Shown here one piece after another: positions 34,349 through 44,069 of a DNA stretch of 64,000 nt. A program made the position numbers and the translations under genes. Positions within the stretch are counted from its first letter, which is position 1; each line of letters begins with the position of its first letter. The DNA is taken from the NCBI GenBank assembly GCA_037129925.1, contig JBAXTZ010000013.1, positions 1-64,000 of the forward strand. Reading direction: 5' to 3'. The notes beneath the pieces were generated by a model. It saw nothing but the letters and a program-made list of their open reading frames with translations, made no database searches and was not told where the DNA came from. Source of the DNA: JBAXTZ01 sp037129925 (lineage in GTDB: Bacteria > Bacillota > Negativicutes > JBAXTZ01).

Positions 34349-35488
34349 ATGTTTAAGCAAATCGCCCGTACTCCGAAAAAGGTCTGGCTGCTCACACTGG
34401 GGCATGTCGTAGTTGATTTTCCAAGCGGAGCGTTGTTGATTGCTCTGCCGTTTTTTATGCATAAGTTTCAGCTCGATTACACCGAAATTGCGCTGGTGCC
34501 AATGATATTCAATATCGTTGGTTCAGTGACTCAGCCATTTTTTGGCTTTTTGAGCGACCGCCGCCGGGTAACCTGGCGGATGCCGCTTGGTTGTATATTG
34601 ACGGCGTTAGGTCTGGAACTATGTTTGTCGGCCTCTAGTTTTAATATGGTTTTGTTGTTTGTCGTCATCTCCGGGTTGGGCAGCGCGATATTTCATCCCG
34701 AAGGGGCAAAATGCGCCAATCATTATAGTGGCGAGAATAAAGGCAAGGGCGCGGGAACATTTGTGGTCGGCGGCTTTGTCGGTTCGGCGCTCGGCTCGCT
34801 GGCGATGGGGTTTGTATTGCAACACAGCGGCTACTTGCGGTTGATTTTTATTATTCCGGCATTGCTGCTGTTTTTTCCGCTACTGAACGCCGCGCGTAAA
34901 ATCCCGGCGCTAAAACGGGTGAGCGGCACCAAGTTGGTTCGTTCCGGATTGCTGTTTTCGCTGATTTTGGTCGTATTGGTGTTGTTCACCCGCTCGTTTA
35001 TCGCCTCCGGGCTTTCGACGTTCGTACCGCTCTATTTGGTGGTTTTTCACAAATTGAGTGAGGAGTTTTCCGGAACTGTGCTTTCAGTTGTGCAGGTAGC
35101 CGGTATGTTTGGAACCTATATCGGCGGACTTATGAATGACAAATACGGCAGCCGCATGGTCGCGCTCTGTTCGATTTTGCCGGCGACATTGCTAATCTAT
35201 TTGTTCAAATCGCTACCGGTGGAGTATGCGATTTTTTTCCTGATGATCAACGGCTTTTTACTGGCAGCATCGTGGACCAGTCTGATGGTGCTGGCGCAAA
35301 AAATCATGCCAAACAACGTTGCGACTGCTTCGGCAATAACCATGGGCTTCTCAATGGGCATGGGTGCGGTAGCGGTGGTGCTGCTCGGTATGGTCGCTGA
35401 CAATTTCGGTGTTTCGGCAGTATTTTCGGTTATCATGTTTTTGCCAATACTGGCGTTTGGAATGAGTTGGTTTATTAAAGAACGGTAA
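34349..35488 (+). CDS. MFS exporter, Fsr (fosmidomycin resistance)-like
   Basis: The 379-residue protein has about twelve hydrophobic segments, GFLSDRRRVTWRMPLG in the loop after helix 2 and the Fsr-type SAIFHPEGAKCANHYSG. Fsr-like carriers export fosmidomycin and other small molecules; the true substrate is unknown. The ATG at 34349 follows GCAGGTG closely. It may be controlled by the terminator 60 nt upstream. Confidence 0.82.
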   Translation: MFKQIARTPKKVWLLTLGHVVVDFPSGALLIALPFFMHKFQLDYTEIALVPMIFNIVGSVTQPFFGFLSDRRRVTWRMPLGCILTALGLELCLSASSFNMVLLFVVISGLGSAIFHPEGAKCANHYSGENKGKGAGTFVVGGFVGSALGSLAMGFVLQHSGYLRLIFIIPALLLFFPLLNAARKIPALKRVSGTKLVRSGLLFSLILVVLVLFTRSFIASGLSTFVPLYLVVFHKLSEEFSGTVLSVVQVAGMFGTYIGGLMNDKYGSRMVALCSILPATLLIYLFKSLPVEYAIFFLMINGFLLAASWTSLMVLAQKIMPNNVATASAITMGFSMGMGAVAVVLLGMVADNFGVSAVFSVIMFLPILAFGMSWFIKER

Positions 35489-35597
35489 AAGTTAGCAGCT
35501 ATATTTACAACAAACAATTATTAATTGGCAGGATAATTGTAAATTGCGTAGAATATAATCCTTGATAAAATGTATTTTCCAAAAAGAGGAGTGCAGC

Positions 35598-37058
35598 ATG
35601 AGAAATCGAGGATTGTTACTGATTACGGTTTTGTTGCTATTAATGGTAGTGAGCGGTTGCGGTTCGCAAAAAAAGTCCGATGTAAATCTGGATGATGACA
35701 TGACACAAACAGTTGAAATCGTCATGGCTAATCCAACTGATGCCCAAAAAGACTATGACATGGTAATCGCCGAAGTAAACAAATATCTCAAACAAAAACT
35801 AAACTGCACGTTGAAAATCGCATTTCAACCGATGTACGACGAGAAAATGCGGGCTTTGGTACTATCCGGCGAGCCAGTCGATCTTTGTTTTACCAGCAGT
35901 TGGCTGTTTGATTACCGGCAGAATGTCGTTCAAGGAACGCTGTTGCCGCTTGATGAATTGCTTGTAAAATATGGTCCGGAGGTTGTCAAGGCAATCGACC
36001 CGCGGGCGCTCGAGGGAGCGAGAATTGGCGGCAAAGTATACGCTGTTCCGGTTAATAGCGTTTTGGCGCGGCAGATGGGCTATGCATTTAATGACTCGAT
36101 AGTCGGAAAATATAGATTTGATTACGCCGGTGTGCAGCAAATCGGTGATTTGGTTCCGCTGTTAGAACTAATCAAACGCGATTTTGGCAACAAATATATC
36201 ATGATCCGCCGTAGCCACTGGAATAATTTGCAGGACAAATATGACTTTATACTCAACTCAACACTACCGGGTGCGGTGAAGATAAATTCCGGTGACTATA
36301 AAGTAATCGACCAATACGAGGACCAGGAATATATTAACCATCTCAAGCAAATTCGTAACTTGAACATCCTTGGTCTGGCTGATAACAGCATGGGCAAGGA
36401 TTCGGAAGATTCGGCATTTGACAGCGGAACGGTCGCTTGTCAAGTGTTTGAATATGAACCGGGAGCGGTCGAAGCCTGGCAACGCAATAAACCTTTTCAT
36501 ATATCCTATATCATGGCAAGTAAACCGCCGATTATGAACAACAGCGCGGTAATGCAGGCGATGACCGCGATAACCGTCAATTCCAAACATCCGGCGCGGG
36601 CGATGAAAGTATTGAATTTACTGTATAGCGACCCGTACTTGCTTAATTTGTTAGTATGGGGAATTGAAGGCGTGCATTACAAAAAACTTGACGGTAACCG
36701 TATCGAATTGTTGCCGGCGCGCAACGGAAAACACTGGGAAATGCCGAATGGCGATTTTGGCAATCGCTTCTTGACCTACATTCCCAATGACCAACCAGCG
36801 AACTTGTGGGAAGAAACAAAGAAATTTAACGCCTCAGCAAAACCATCGCCGGTGCTAGGCTTCAGCTTTGATCGTGAGTCGGTAAAAAACGAGCTGGCGG
36901 CGCTCGAAAACATCTGTCAAGAATATAAGGCGATCAAAGAAGGGCGCAAAGACCCGTCAGAACTACCGGAGTTTGTAGCCAAGATGAAAGCTGTCGGTAT
37001 GGATAAGGTGTTGAAGGAAATGCAAAAACAACTTGACGACTGGCGGGCGAAGCGGTGA
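35598..37058 (+). CDS. ABC-type extracellular solute-binding lipoprotein (orphan)
   Basis: The 486-residue protein starts with a lipoprotein signal, hydrophobic LLLITVLLLLMVVSGC with the lipidated Cys at about 23. The mature part has the two-lobed family 1 binding-protein look, with MRALVLSGEPVDLCF, AMTAITVNSKHPARAMKVLN and a C-terminal region like DUF3502 sugar-binding proteins. The ligand is unknown, probably an oligosaccharide. No permease or ATPase gene is adjacent. The ATG at 35598 has GAGGAG upstream. Confidence 0.8.
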   Translation: MRNRGLLLITVLLLLMVVSGCGSQKKSDVNLDDDMTQTVEIVMANPTDAQKDYDMVIAEVNKYLKQKLNCTLKIAFQPMYDEKMRALVLSGEPVDLCFTSSWLFDYRQNVVQGTLLPLDELLVKYGPEVVKAIDPRALEGARIGGKVYAVPVNSVLARQMGYAFNDSIVGKYRFDYAGVQQIGDLVPLLELIKRDFGNKYIMIRRSHWNNLQDKYDFILNSTLPGAVKINSGDYKVIDQYEDQEYINHLKQIRNLNILGLADNSMGKDSEDSAFDSGTVACQVFEYEPGAVEAWQRNKPFHISYIMASKPPIMNNSAVMQAMTAITVNSKHPARAMKVLNLLYSDPYLLNLLVWGIEGVHYKKLDGNRIELLPARNGKHWEMPNGDFGNRFLTYIPNDQPANLWEETKKFNASAKPSPVLGFSFDRESVKNELAALENICQEYKAIKEGRKDPSELPEFVAKMKAVGMDKVLKEMQKQLDDWRAKR

Positions 37059-37064
37059 AGTTTG

Positions 37065-37085
37065 TTAATGGTTAATGGTGAATAG
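37065..37085. repeat. Heptamer run (TTAATGG) before vanX-like gene
   Basis: TTAATGG, TTAATGG, TGAATAG are three 7-mers shortly after the lipoprotein stop. Confidence 0.5.
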
Positions 37086-37149
37086 ATGGAAGAGCAACCG
37101 CTGCAACGCGGTCGCAGGATTGTCGAAATAATCGGGGAGATCAGAAAAA

Positions 37150-37731
37150 ATGCCGGATAGATTTGATTTGCTACGCTTGGATGAATTTGATTCGCGATTA
37201 ATGTTTGACATCCGCTACGCGACAGCGGATAATTTTCTGCAGCGGGTGCTATATCCTTGTGCCATCGCTGTTGCCAGGCGGGGTACGGCGGATAAATTGA
37301 AAGTTGCCGCCGATTACGTTGAACAATTTGGCTGCCGGTTTAAGATTTGGGATGCCTACCGGCCGGTGCCGGTACATAATTTGTTTTGGGCGGTATTGCC
37401 GGATTCAGATTATATCGCCAATCCGGCGACCGGCGGCAGCAAGCACTCCCGTGGTTGCGCGATTGATTTGACGCTGGTTGATTTCGCTGGCAACGAACTG
37501 GAAATGCCGACGTGGTTCGACGATACAACTTTTCGCGCCGGACGTGAGTACGCCGAAACTTTGCCGCTACATATCCGTGAAAATCTGGCGCTGTTGACGA
37601 TGGCGATGGAAAACGCCGGATTTGAAAGCATCGACAGCGAATGGTGGCATTATTGCGATACGGAGTGGCGCGACTACCCGGCGCTGGATGTCGATCTATT
37701 TATATTTGGGGGAAGTAATGATAATCACTAA
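37150..37731 (+). CDS. D-alanyl-D-alanine dipeptidase (VanX/DdpX family, M15D)
   Basis: The 193-residue protein carries the zinc motif SKHSRGCAIDLTL (SxHxxGxAxD), an Arg in IWDAYRPVPVH and the final EWWHY. It splits D-Ala-D-Ala, either for nutrition and wall recycling or, with VanH and VanA, in vancomycin resistance. No vanH, vanA or regulator is next to it and it has no signal peptide, so recycling is more likely. The 3' end overlaps the ecsC gene by 14 bp. Confidence 0.88.
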   Translation: MPDRFDLLRLDEFDSRLMFDIRYATADNFLQRVLYPCAIAVARRGTADKLKVAADYVEQFGCRFKIWDAYRPVPVHNLFWAVLPDSDYIANPATGGSKHSRGCAIDLTLVDFAGNELEMPTWFDDTTFRAGREYAETLPLHIRENLALLTMAMENAGFESIDSEWWHYCDTEWRDYPALDVDLFIFGGSNDNH

Positions 37732-38410
37732 AGAACAATTTCAGGATTTTGCGGCAAAGGCCTATGATGTTACTGTCAACGGTTCCTTGCCCGGTTCAGA
37801 TTCGGCGTATGAGTTGGCGGCAAAATATAACCGCATGCCGTTAAACGTCGAACAACGAATTGACAAATTGATCAAAAGTCATATTATTCTTGGTGCTAGC
37901 AGCGGATTTCTATCCGGATTTGGCGGCTTTGCGGTAATGGCAGTTACGCTTCCGCTTAACTTGGCGAGCGTAATGTTTGTTCAAGTACGGTTGATTACGG
38001 CGATTGCGATAATTTGCGGTTGCGACCCGCAAGACAAGCGGGTGAAGACTTTTGTTATGGCTTGTCTGGTTGGCGAAGGTGCGGTGGATTTGATTAAAAG
38101 TTTTATGATAAATACCGCCAAGTCCTCGGCCGGGCGGTTGGTGAACGCGCTCAATAAGCTGGCGCTGCGCCAGATTCAAGAAAAAGCGGTACGGCAAATT
38201 ATCGAGCGGCTGTCCAAACGACTGGCGCCACGAATTATTCGCGTAGTCCCGTTACTGGGCGGCGTTGTCGGTGGCGCGGTAGACGGACTGGCAGTAGCTG
38301 CCTGCGGTAATGCCGCTAAAAAAGTCTTTCTCGATGTCTATATTGGTCGCTATCTGGAAACACAAGTAGTCGAGGATACCGAATACGGCAGCGTGAAGGT
38401 GACGATTTAG
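37718..38410 (+). CDS. EcsC-family protein
   Basis: The 230-residue protein has a glycine-rich hydrophobic hairpin (SSGFLSGFGGFAVMAVTLPLN) typical of EcsC family proteins, with a second glycine-rich patch, VVPLLGGVVGGAVDGLAV. EcsC proteins have unclear roles at the membrane. The start at 37718 is set by GGGGGAAG seven nt upstream; the frame is open further up inside vanX but lacks a ribosome site. Confidence 0.78.
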   Translation: MIITKEQFQDFAAKAYDVTVNGSLPGSDSAYELAAKYNRMPLNVEQRIDKLIKSHIILGASSGFLSGFGGFAVMAVTLPLNLASVMFVQVRLITAIAIICGCDPQDKRVKTFVMACLVGEGAVDLIKSFMINTAKSSAGRLVNALNKLALRQIQEKAVRQIIERLSKRLAPRIIRVVPLLGGVVGGAVDGLAVAACGNAAKKVFLDVYIGRYLETQVVEDTEYGSVKVTI

Positions 38411-38427
38411 TTCACCAAGGGGGACAA

Positions 38428-39159
38428 ATGGTCAAATGGTACAAAGAGTTTTTTTGCGGAGTGGCTAATCGCTACTGGGACGGGGCGATAACATTGGAGC
38501 AGACGCTGGCGGAATGTGAATTTTTGACCGGGTTATTTCCGCAACAAGCCAAATTGCTGGACATTCCCTCAGGTAGCGGTCGGCTGGCTAAAGTTATGCT
38601 GGAGCACGGTTTTTCGATAACTGCCGTGGATGTTGCCGCAGAGAATATTGCAAATTTGCAAACCGCTGTGCCCGGTAACAAGCTCAACGTGGTAATCGCC
38701 GATATGATTGAATACGTCGCGGCGGAACAATTTGCTGGTGCCTACTGTTTTGGTAATAGTTTTAACTATTTTGATTATCGGCAGACGAAAAAATTTATTG
38801 GGAATGTTAGCAAGGCATTACAAAAAAACAGTTTATTTATCGTGCATAGCGGCGCGATTGCCGAGAGCTTATTGTTGAATCTTGAAGAGCGGACGTGGTA
38901 TAATGCCCTAGGATTGGATGTCTTGCTGGAACATTCCTACAATCCGCTTAAGTCGTTGCTGGTTACCGATTATACGTTTATTAGTGAAGCTGGAGCGCGA
39001 AACACCCGGCAAATTTATCACTACGTCTATACATTGGCCGAAACTAAGCGACTGTTTGCCGATAGTGGTTTTAAGTTACGCGAGGTATACTCCGATACCA
39101 TTGGCAGTGACTACGCGGTCGGTTGCCCGGACTGCTATTTGGTAGCGGAGAAGGTGTAG
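38428..39159 (+). CDS. Class I SAM-dependent methyltransferase
   Basis: The 243-residue protein has motif I LLDIPSGSGRLAKVMLE with the acidic AVDVA after it and GAYCFGNSFNYF as motif IV. The substrate is unknown. GGGGGA precedes the ATG, 17 bp after ecsC. Confidence 0.82.
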   Translation: MVKWYKEFFCGVANRYWDGAITLEQTLAECEFLTGLFPQQAKLLDIPSGSGRLAKVMLEHGFSITAVDVAAENIANLQTAVPGNKLNVVIADMIEYVAAEQFAGAYCFGNSFNYFDYRQTKKFIGNVSKALQKNSLFIVHSGAIAESLLLNLEERTWYNALGLDVLLEHSYNPLKSLLVTDYTFISEAGARNTRQIYHYVYTLAETKRLFADSGFKLREVYSDTIGSDYAVGCPDCYLVAEKV

Positions 39160-39165
39160 GGCTGG

Positions 39166-39197
39166 AAAGCTGCAAAGCAATAAAGCTACAAAGCTGG
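39166..39197. repeat. Octamer array (AAAGCTGC-like) before the HAD gene
   Basis: Four successive 8-mers: AAAGCTGC, AAAGCAAT, AAAGCTAC, AAAGCTGG. It resembles the heptamer arrays elsewhere but with a period of eight. A weaker run of the same kind follows the kinase gene at about 42342-42366. Confidence 0.55.
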
Positions 39198-39258
39198 AAG
39201 TTTAGTGGACGTTTTCCTTTGAGGCTCTGAGGCTTTATATACAATTTGTGAGGATGGT

Positions 39259-40074
39259 ATGAGTATTAAACTAATTGCCACGGATTTGGATGATACACTA
39301 TTAGGCACAGGCGGAGTAATTTCCGAGTACACTGAGAGCATTGTTCGCGAAGTGAAAAACCGTGGTATCATCATGGCGGCCTGCACAGGGCGAATGTATG
39401 AATCGGCGATGAACCACATCCGGCATATGGACTTTGAAGATGTAATAATTTGTGCTAACGGCGCGTTGGTGCGAGAAGTTAAATCTGACAAAGTGTTGCT
39501 GCACCGTCCATTGGCGCTTGAAAAATATCAACTGCTGCTCGACCTCGCCAAAAGCAAATCTTGGCCGCTGATAGCTTGTTACAGCGACCAGCTTATTTGC
39601 GATAGTTGGAATGAGTTTCTGATAAAATATCGCGATAAATATCTGTATGATGAAAAAAACGTCGTGGCGATTACCATTCTCGGCGAAAGTTTTTTTAAGG
39701 CGTCTTTTAGTCCGGAAAAAGTTTTATTAATAATTGACGCGCCGGAAATATACGAGGCGCAGAATTATTTGCGCGAAGTGTATAGCGCGGATTTTGAAGT
39801 CGCGATTTCTAAACCACCCTGTTTGGAAGTGACTGACAAATTCGCCACCAAAGGTCAGGCGTTGGCGTGGTTGGCGGATTATTACGGGGTTGAGATGAGC
39901 GAAGTTCTGGCATTTGGCGATTCTTACAATGACTTCGATATGATCAGGGATGCCGGAGTCGGAGTGGCGATGGCTAATGCAGTTCCGGAGTTGCTGGCGG
40001 TGGCCGATTATGTCACCCTTTCTAACGACGAAAATGGCGTAGCCGACTATATTGAAAAAAATATTTTGAAGTGA
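39259..40074 (+). CDS. Cof-type HAD phosphatase
   Basis: The 271-residue protein has LIATDLDDTLLGTGG (motif I), CTGRMYESA, KGQALAWLADYYGV and FGDSYNDFDMIRDAG with VAMANAVPEL, the full HAD-IIB set. Such enzymes dephosphorylate sugar phosphates or FMN. The exact substrate cannot be told. Confidence 0.88.
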   Translation: MSIKLIATDLDDTLLGTGGVISEYTESIVREVKNRGIIMAACTGRMYESAMNHIRHMDFEDVIICANGALVREVKSDKVLLHRPLALEKYQLLLDLAKSKSWPLIACYSDQLICDSWNEFLIKYRDKYLYDEKNVVAITILGESFFKASFSPEKVLLIIDAPEIYEAQNYLREVYSADFEVAISKPPCLEVTDKFATKGQALAWLADYYGVEMSEVLAFGDSYNDFDMIRDAGVGVAMANAVPELLAVADYVTLSNDENGVADYIEKNILK

Positions 40075-40092
40075 TAGCTTAAGTGAATTAAC

Positions 40093-41421
40093 ATGCGCGA
40101 TAAATTCAAAGTGGTGCTGACGTTGTCTGGTCCACTGTTTGGCGAGGCATTTTGGGCAGTAACCATAGGTTCAGTTATTGTATTGTTTGTCAGCAATTTG
40201 GGCTCAAATAATTTAGCGGCGTTGGGTTTGGCTAATACTGCCATCAACGCTGTTTTAATTACTATCGCCGCATTTGGAACGGCGATTGCCTCACTTACCG
40301 CCCGCACCCACGGAGCGCTAGACAAAAGTTCAACGGCGCTCATTGCCGGACAAACGTTGATTTATTCGACGGTGTTTGGTCTGGCGTTGGTGTTGCCGTT
40401 TTATTTTTTGGCGACCTATGTTTTTAGCAGCGTAAGTGATTTTTCGGAAGCGACCGTCGATTTGGCATACAAGTTGCTTCGGGTCTATATTTTATTTTTG
40501 CCGTTATATTTCTTTATTTTTAATTTACGGGGTTTTTTGCAGGGTTTAGGTAACATGCGGGCGTTGATGATGCAGGGATTGGTTACATCGGCGCTCGGAT
40601 TAGTTGCAGTATCATTATTTATCAACAGCGCCGGTATGAAGGTTTTCGGAGTGCCGCTCGGGCAGGGGTCGATGCTGATATTCGGAGTTCTGGTATTGCT
40701 GATTTACAGTTGCCGCCGAATTGGCACAAAGGCCGTTTTGACAAACACGCGGAGCGCCAATATCCCATTGCTCAAAAAAATCGCCTTACTCGCCTGGCCG
40801 ATTGTTGTTGAACAGGCGTTGATGCAAGGCTGCATCTTGACGCTGACAGTATTGCTTGCCAAAGTCGGCGAGATACAGTTTGCCGGCTATCAAATAGCGC
40901 TCACTTTGATACAATATCCGTATATGATTTTTAACTGCTTAGGCGGCATCAGCATTACAATTGCCGGGAATTTTTTTGGCAACGGACAATACCGAAAAGC
41001 CTTCAGCTACGTTCATTTTGTGAAAAATTGCGGCGTAGTCGCGATTTTTGTTGTCGGCGCGGTATTTGCCTATTTTTCACATGCTTTGGTACAGATTATG
41101 TCCAACGAGCCGGATGTCCTGGTCTGGGCAGAGATATGCCTGGGCATGGCGTTGCTCGAGATGCCGTTCGCGCTGATTTGGAATGTCTATGGTTTTGCGT
41201 TGCGCGGCATGGGTGACACTAAGTGGCCGATGTACTCGACGATTGTCGGGGTTGCCGGCATCCGCTTACCACTGGTGTATTTGTTCGTTGTGTTGCTGCA
41301 CTATAATGTCGCAGTGGTATGGCTAATTTATGCAGGAGACAGTGTTGTTCGTGCCGCGATAATGTGGACGAGATTTCGTTGGTTGGAAAAACGCAATAAT
41401 CTTATGGAGGAGACCTGTTAG
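40093..41421 (+). CDS. MATE-family efflux transporter
   Basis: The 442-residue protein has about twelve membrane segments in two related halves, including LFLPLYFFIFNLRGFLQGLG and AWPIVVEQALMQG at the start of the second half. MATE carriers export drugs or metabolites against Na+ or H+. It ends one base before the next start codon, so it is probably co-transcribed with the kinase. Confidence 0.87.
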   Translation: MRDKFKVVLTLSGPLFGEAFWAVTIGSVIVLFVSNLGSNNLAALGLANTAINAVLITIAAFGTAIASLTARTHGALDKSSTALIAGQTLIYSTVFGLALVLPFYFLATYVFSSVSDFSEATVDLAYKLLRVYILFLPLYFFIFNLRGFLQGLGNMRALMMQGLVTSALGLVAVSLFINSAGMKVFGVPLGQGSMLIFGVLVLLIYSCRRIGTKAVLTNTRSANIPLLKKIALLAWPIVVEQALMQGCILTLTVLLAKVGEIQFAGYQIALTLIQYPYMIFNCLGGISITIAGNFFGNGQYRKAFSYVHFVKNCGVVAIFVVGAVFAYFSHALVQIMSNEPDVLVWAEICLGMALLEMPFALIWNVYGFALRGMGDTKWPMYSTIVGVAGIRLPLVYLFVVLLHYNVAVVWLIYAGDSVVRAAIMWTRFRWLEKRNNLMEETC

Positions 41422-42336
41422 ATGCGAGAATGGATAATCGGGATTGACGGTGGCGGCACAAAAACAATTGCTTATGCCGCAACTACTTCTGGAAAAATCA
41501 TTGGCAAAGCTCAAGAAACTGCTTCGAACTACCATGTAGTCGGCGTGGACGAATTTAAGCGCGTGGTAATTTCACTGATAAAGCGCTTGATGGAAGAAAC
41601 CGGACGACAAATGATGGATTTGAAAGTGTTTTCGATTGGGCTTGCTGGAGTAGACCGTCCGGAAGATGAGCGAATCGTCAGTGAAGCGTTACGGGATGTC
41701 GGCTTGACCTGTAAAATAATTCTTAACCATGACGCAGCAATCGGGTTGGCTGCCGGAGCCGGGAAAAAGCACGGAATTGTGCTAATTGCCGGAACGGGTT
41801 CGATAGCTTACGGCGTGAACGCTAATGGTGAAGACTATCGCGCCGGTGGCTTTGGTCATCTTATCGGCGATGAGGGTAGTGGTTATGACATTGCGATGAA
41901 CGCGATTCGCCTGACGCTGATGGCCGAAGAAGGACGAGCTAAACCAACCTCTTTGTTACAGCATTTGTTAGTAGCAGCTCAATTAAATAGCCGTGATGAG
42001 TTAATCGGTTATGTCTATAAGCAAGCCAACAATAAAGCCGATTTGGCGAAACTTGCCGAAGCGGTTGTCGAATGTGCCAACACCGGTGACGAAAGCGCGA
42101 CAGACATCATCCGCGCCGCCGGTTGCGCGTTAGCCAGTCTGGTTAAATCGGTTTTAAACCGTGGCTTTGCAAAAGAAAAAAACGTGAAAATCATTGCTTG
42201 TGGCAGTGTGCTTACCCAAGTGCCAATGATTTTCGAAATCGTTAGCGCGGAAATCGGCAATCGTGGCAAACTTATTCCGTTAGAGGGAGACGCGGCGCTT
42301 GGCGCGATAAATATTGCCGTTGCAGCGATGGAGTAA
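41422..42336 (+). CDS. BadF/BadG-type kinase, probably N-acetylglucosamine/muramic acid kinase
   Basis: The 304-residue protein has the actin-like ATPase motifs IGIDGGGTKT (phosphate 1), GIVLIAGTGSIAYG (phosphate 2) and IACGSV. Single-domain BadF proteins of this length include GlcNAc kinases and MurK. With NamZ at 17920 releasing MurNAc, a MurNAc/GlcNAc kinase role is attractive but inferred. ATG follows GGAGGAG. Confidence 0.8.
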   Translation: MREWIIGIDGGGTKTIAYAATTSGKIIGKAQETASNYHVVGVDEFKRVVISLIKRLMEETGRQMMDLKVFSIGLAGVDRPEDERIVSEALRDVGLTCKIILNHDAAIGLAAGAGKKHGIVLIAGTGSIAYGVNANGEDYRAGGFGHLIGDEGSGYDIAMNAIRLTLMAEEGRAKPTSLLQHLLVAAQLNSRDELIGYVYKQANNKADLAKLAEAVVECANTGDESATDIIRAAGCALASLVKSVLNRGFAKEKNVKIIACGSVLTQVPMIFEIVSAEIGNRGKLIPLEGDAALGAINIAVAAME

Positions 42337-42422
42337 GAGTCGCAAAGCAGTGAAGTATTAAAGCTGATGGGCAAAAGAGCTAATACCTTGCTGGTAATTG
42401 TCAGGTAGCGAAAGGATTATTT

Positions 42423-43676
42423 ATGCAACGGAGAACAATCCAGGTCGGCGAGCGGTTACCTTTGTTACAAATGTTACCACTCAGTCTGCAACATTTGTTT
42501 GCAATGTTTGGTGCCACGGTTTTGGTGCCGTTGTTGTTTAAAGTCGATCCCGGTACAATATTGCTGTTTAACGGAGTCGGCACGTTGTTTTATCTGGTGC
42601 TGTGCAAGGGCAGGATTCCGGCGTATTTAGGTTCGAGTTTTGCATTTATCTCACCGGTGTTAATAGTTATTGGTCAGTACGGTTATGGCGCGGCGCTCGG
42701 TGGTTTCGTTGCTGCCGGATTGCTGTTTACGCTGTTGGCGTTAGTAATTATGAAAGTCGGCATGAGATGGCTGGATGTTGTTTTTCCACCGGCAGCGATG
42801 GGGGCAATTGTCGCGGTTATCGGTCTGGAATTGGCGCCGGTTGCGGCGGGTATGGCTGGACTTACGGCTGAACATATTGATTTGCGGGCAATATTAGTTT
42901 CGATGACTACTTTAGCCATCGTTATAGTTGGCTCGTTGGTTTTTCGCGGGTTTTGGGGGATAATACCAATATTTATCGGTGTGTTGTGCGGTTACGGGTT
43001 GTCGTTTATGCTCGGAATCGTCGATGTTCAGTCGATTGTCAACGCCCAATTAATTTGCCTGCCGACGTTTTATCAGCCGCAGTTCAATTTGAGCGCGATA
43101 ATAATTATTATTCCGGCGGCGCTGGTTGTTTTAGCAGAACACATTGGTCATTTGTTGGTCACCGGCAACATTGTTGGTAAAGATTTGACCAAAGATCCGG
43201 GGCTGGGACGATCGTTGTTGGGAAATGGTCTGTCGACGATGTTTTCCGGATTTTTTGGCGCGACACCGAATACCACTTATGGCGAAAATATCGGCGTACT
43301 GGCGATTACCAGGGTGTACAGTGTTTGGGTAATCGGCGGGGCGGCCGTTATCGCGATAATCATTTCTTTTTTTGGCAAGGCGATGCAAATGATTGCCGCC
43401 ATTCCCGTTCCGGTTATGGGCGGAGTATCGTTACTGTTATTTGGCGTTATCGCTGCCAGCGGAATTCGGATGCTAGTCGAAGCCAAAGTTGATTATAGCA
43501 AACCGCGCAACTTGATTCTCACTTCACTGGTCTTGGTAGTTGGCGTGAGCGGCGCGCATATCAATATCGGCGCGGTACAATTAAGCGGTATGGCGCTGGC
43601 AACGGTGCTTGGCATAGGTCTTAGTCTGCTTATCAAACTTGGTGAAATCGCCGGTTTAGTTGATAAAAACAAATAG
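42423..43676 (+). CDS. uraA: Uracil permease (NCS2 family)
   Basis: The 417-residue protein has about fourteen membrane segments. Motifs of the UraA branch are seen: LPLSLQHLFAMFGATVLVPLL, AYLGSSFAFISPV and NTTYGENIGVLAITRVYS (the NCS2 signature region). It imports uracil with protons. No pyrR attenuator or riboswitch was recognised upstream. Confidence 0.9.
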   Translation: MQRRTIQVGERLPLLQMLPLSLQHLFAMFGATVLVPLLFKVDPGTILLFNGVGTLFYLVLCKGRIPAYLGSSFAFISPVLIVIGQYGYGAALGGFVAAGLLFTLLALVIMKVGMRWLDVVFPPAAMGAIVAVIGLELAPVAAGMAGLTAEHIDLRAILVSMTTLAIVIVGSLVFRGFWGIIPIFIGVLCGYGLSFMLGIVDVQSIVNAQLICLPTFYQPQFNLSAIIIIIPAALVVLAEHIGHLLVTGNIVGKDLTKDPGLGRSLLGNGLSTMFSGFFGATPNTTYGENIGVLAITRVYSVWVIGGAAVIAIIISFFGKAMQMIAAIPVPVMGGVSLLLFGVIAASGIRMLVEAKVDYSKPRNLILTSLVLVVGVSGAHINIGAVQLSGMALATVLGIGLSLLIKLGEIAGLVDKNK

Positions 43677-43757
43677 TCGGATTATCGCTGTTGGCATGGT
43701 TTAAAAAACATGTTATCCGTAGTATAATAACCTCGTTATTTTAACAAAGGAGAGTAT

Positions 43758-44066
43758 ATGAAAATTTTAATGGTTTGCGCCGGCGGCATGTCGAGCGCGA
43801 TGGTAGTGCGGGCAATTGAACAAGAGGGTACCAAACAAGGTCTGGAAATGAAGGTCAAAGCTGTCGGAATTTATGAATTCGAAGATGAAATCAAAAATGG
43901 TTGGGATGTTGGTCTGGTAGCGCCGCAAGTGCGGCATTGTCTGGCAAATTTCCAAAAGGCCGGCAATGAAGCCAATGTACCGGTAATCGCGATGTCGCCG
44001 CAATGCTATACGCCGTTAGGCGGAGCCAGGGCGCTTGCTGAAGCTAAAGCTGCGGTTGCAAAGTAA
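43758..44066 (+). CDS. PTS lactose/cellobiose-family IIB component
   Basis: The 102-residue protein starts KILMVCAGGMSSAMVV; C7 is the phosphorylated cysteine followed by the phosphate loop. It passes phosphate from IIA to the sugar during uptake through IIC. GGAGAG precedes the ATG. It heads a PTS cluster with the IIC gene 90 bp downstream; no IIA is encoded in the window. Confidence 0.9.
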   Translation: MKILMVCAGGMSSAMVVRAIEQEGTKQGLEMKVKAVGIYEFEDEIKNGWDVGLVAPQVRHCLANFQKAGNEANVPVIAMSPQCYTPLGGARALAEAKAAVAK

Positions 44067-44069
44067 AAT

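Noticed and set aside
37150..37731. Vancomycin resistance operon
   Set aside because: The VanX-type dipeptidase has no adjacent vanH, vanA, vanR or vanS, so a resistance role is not supported; wall recycling is more likely.
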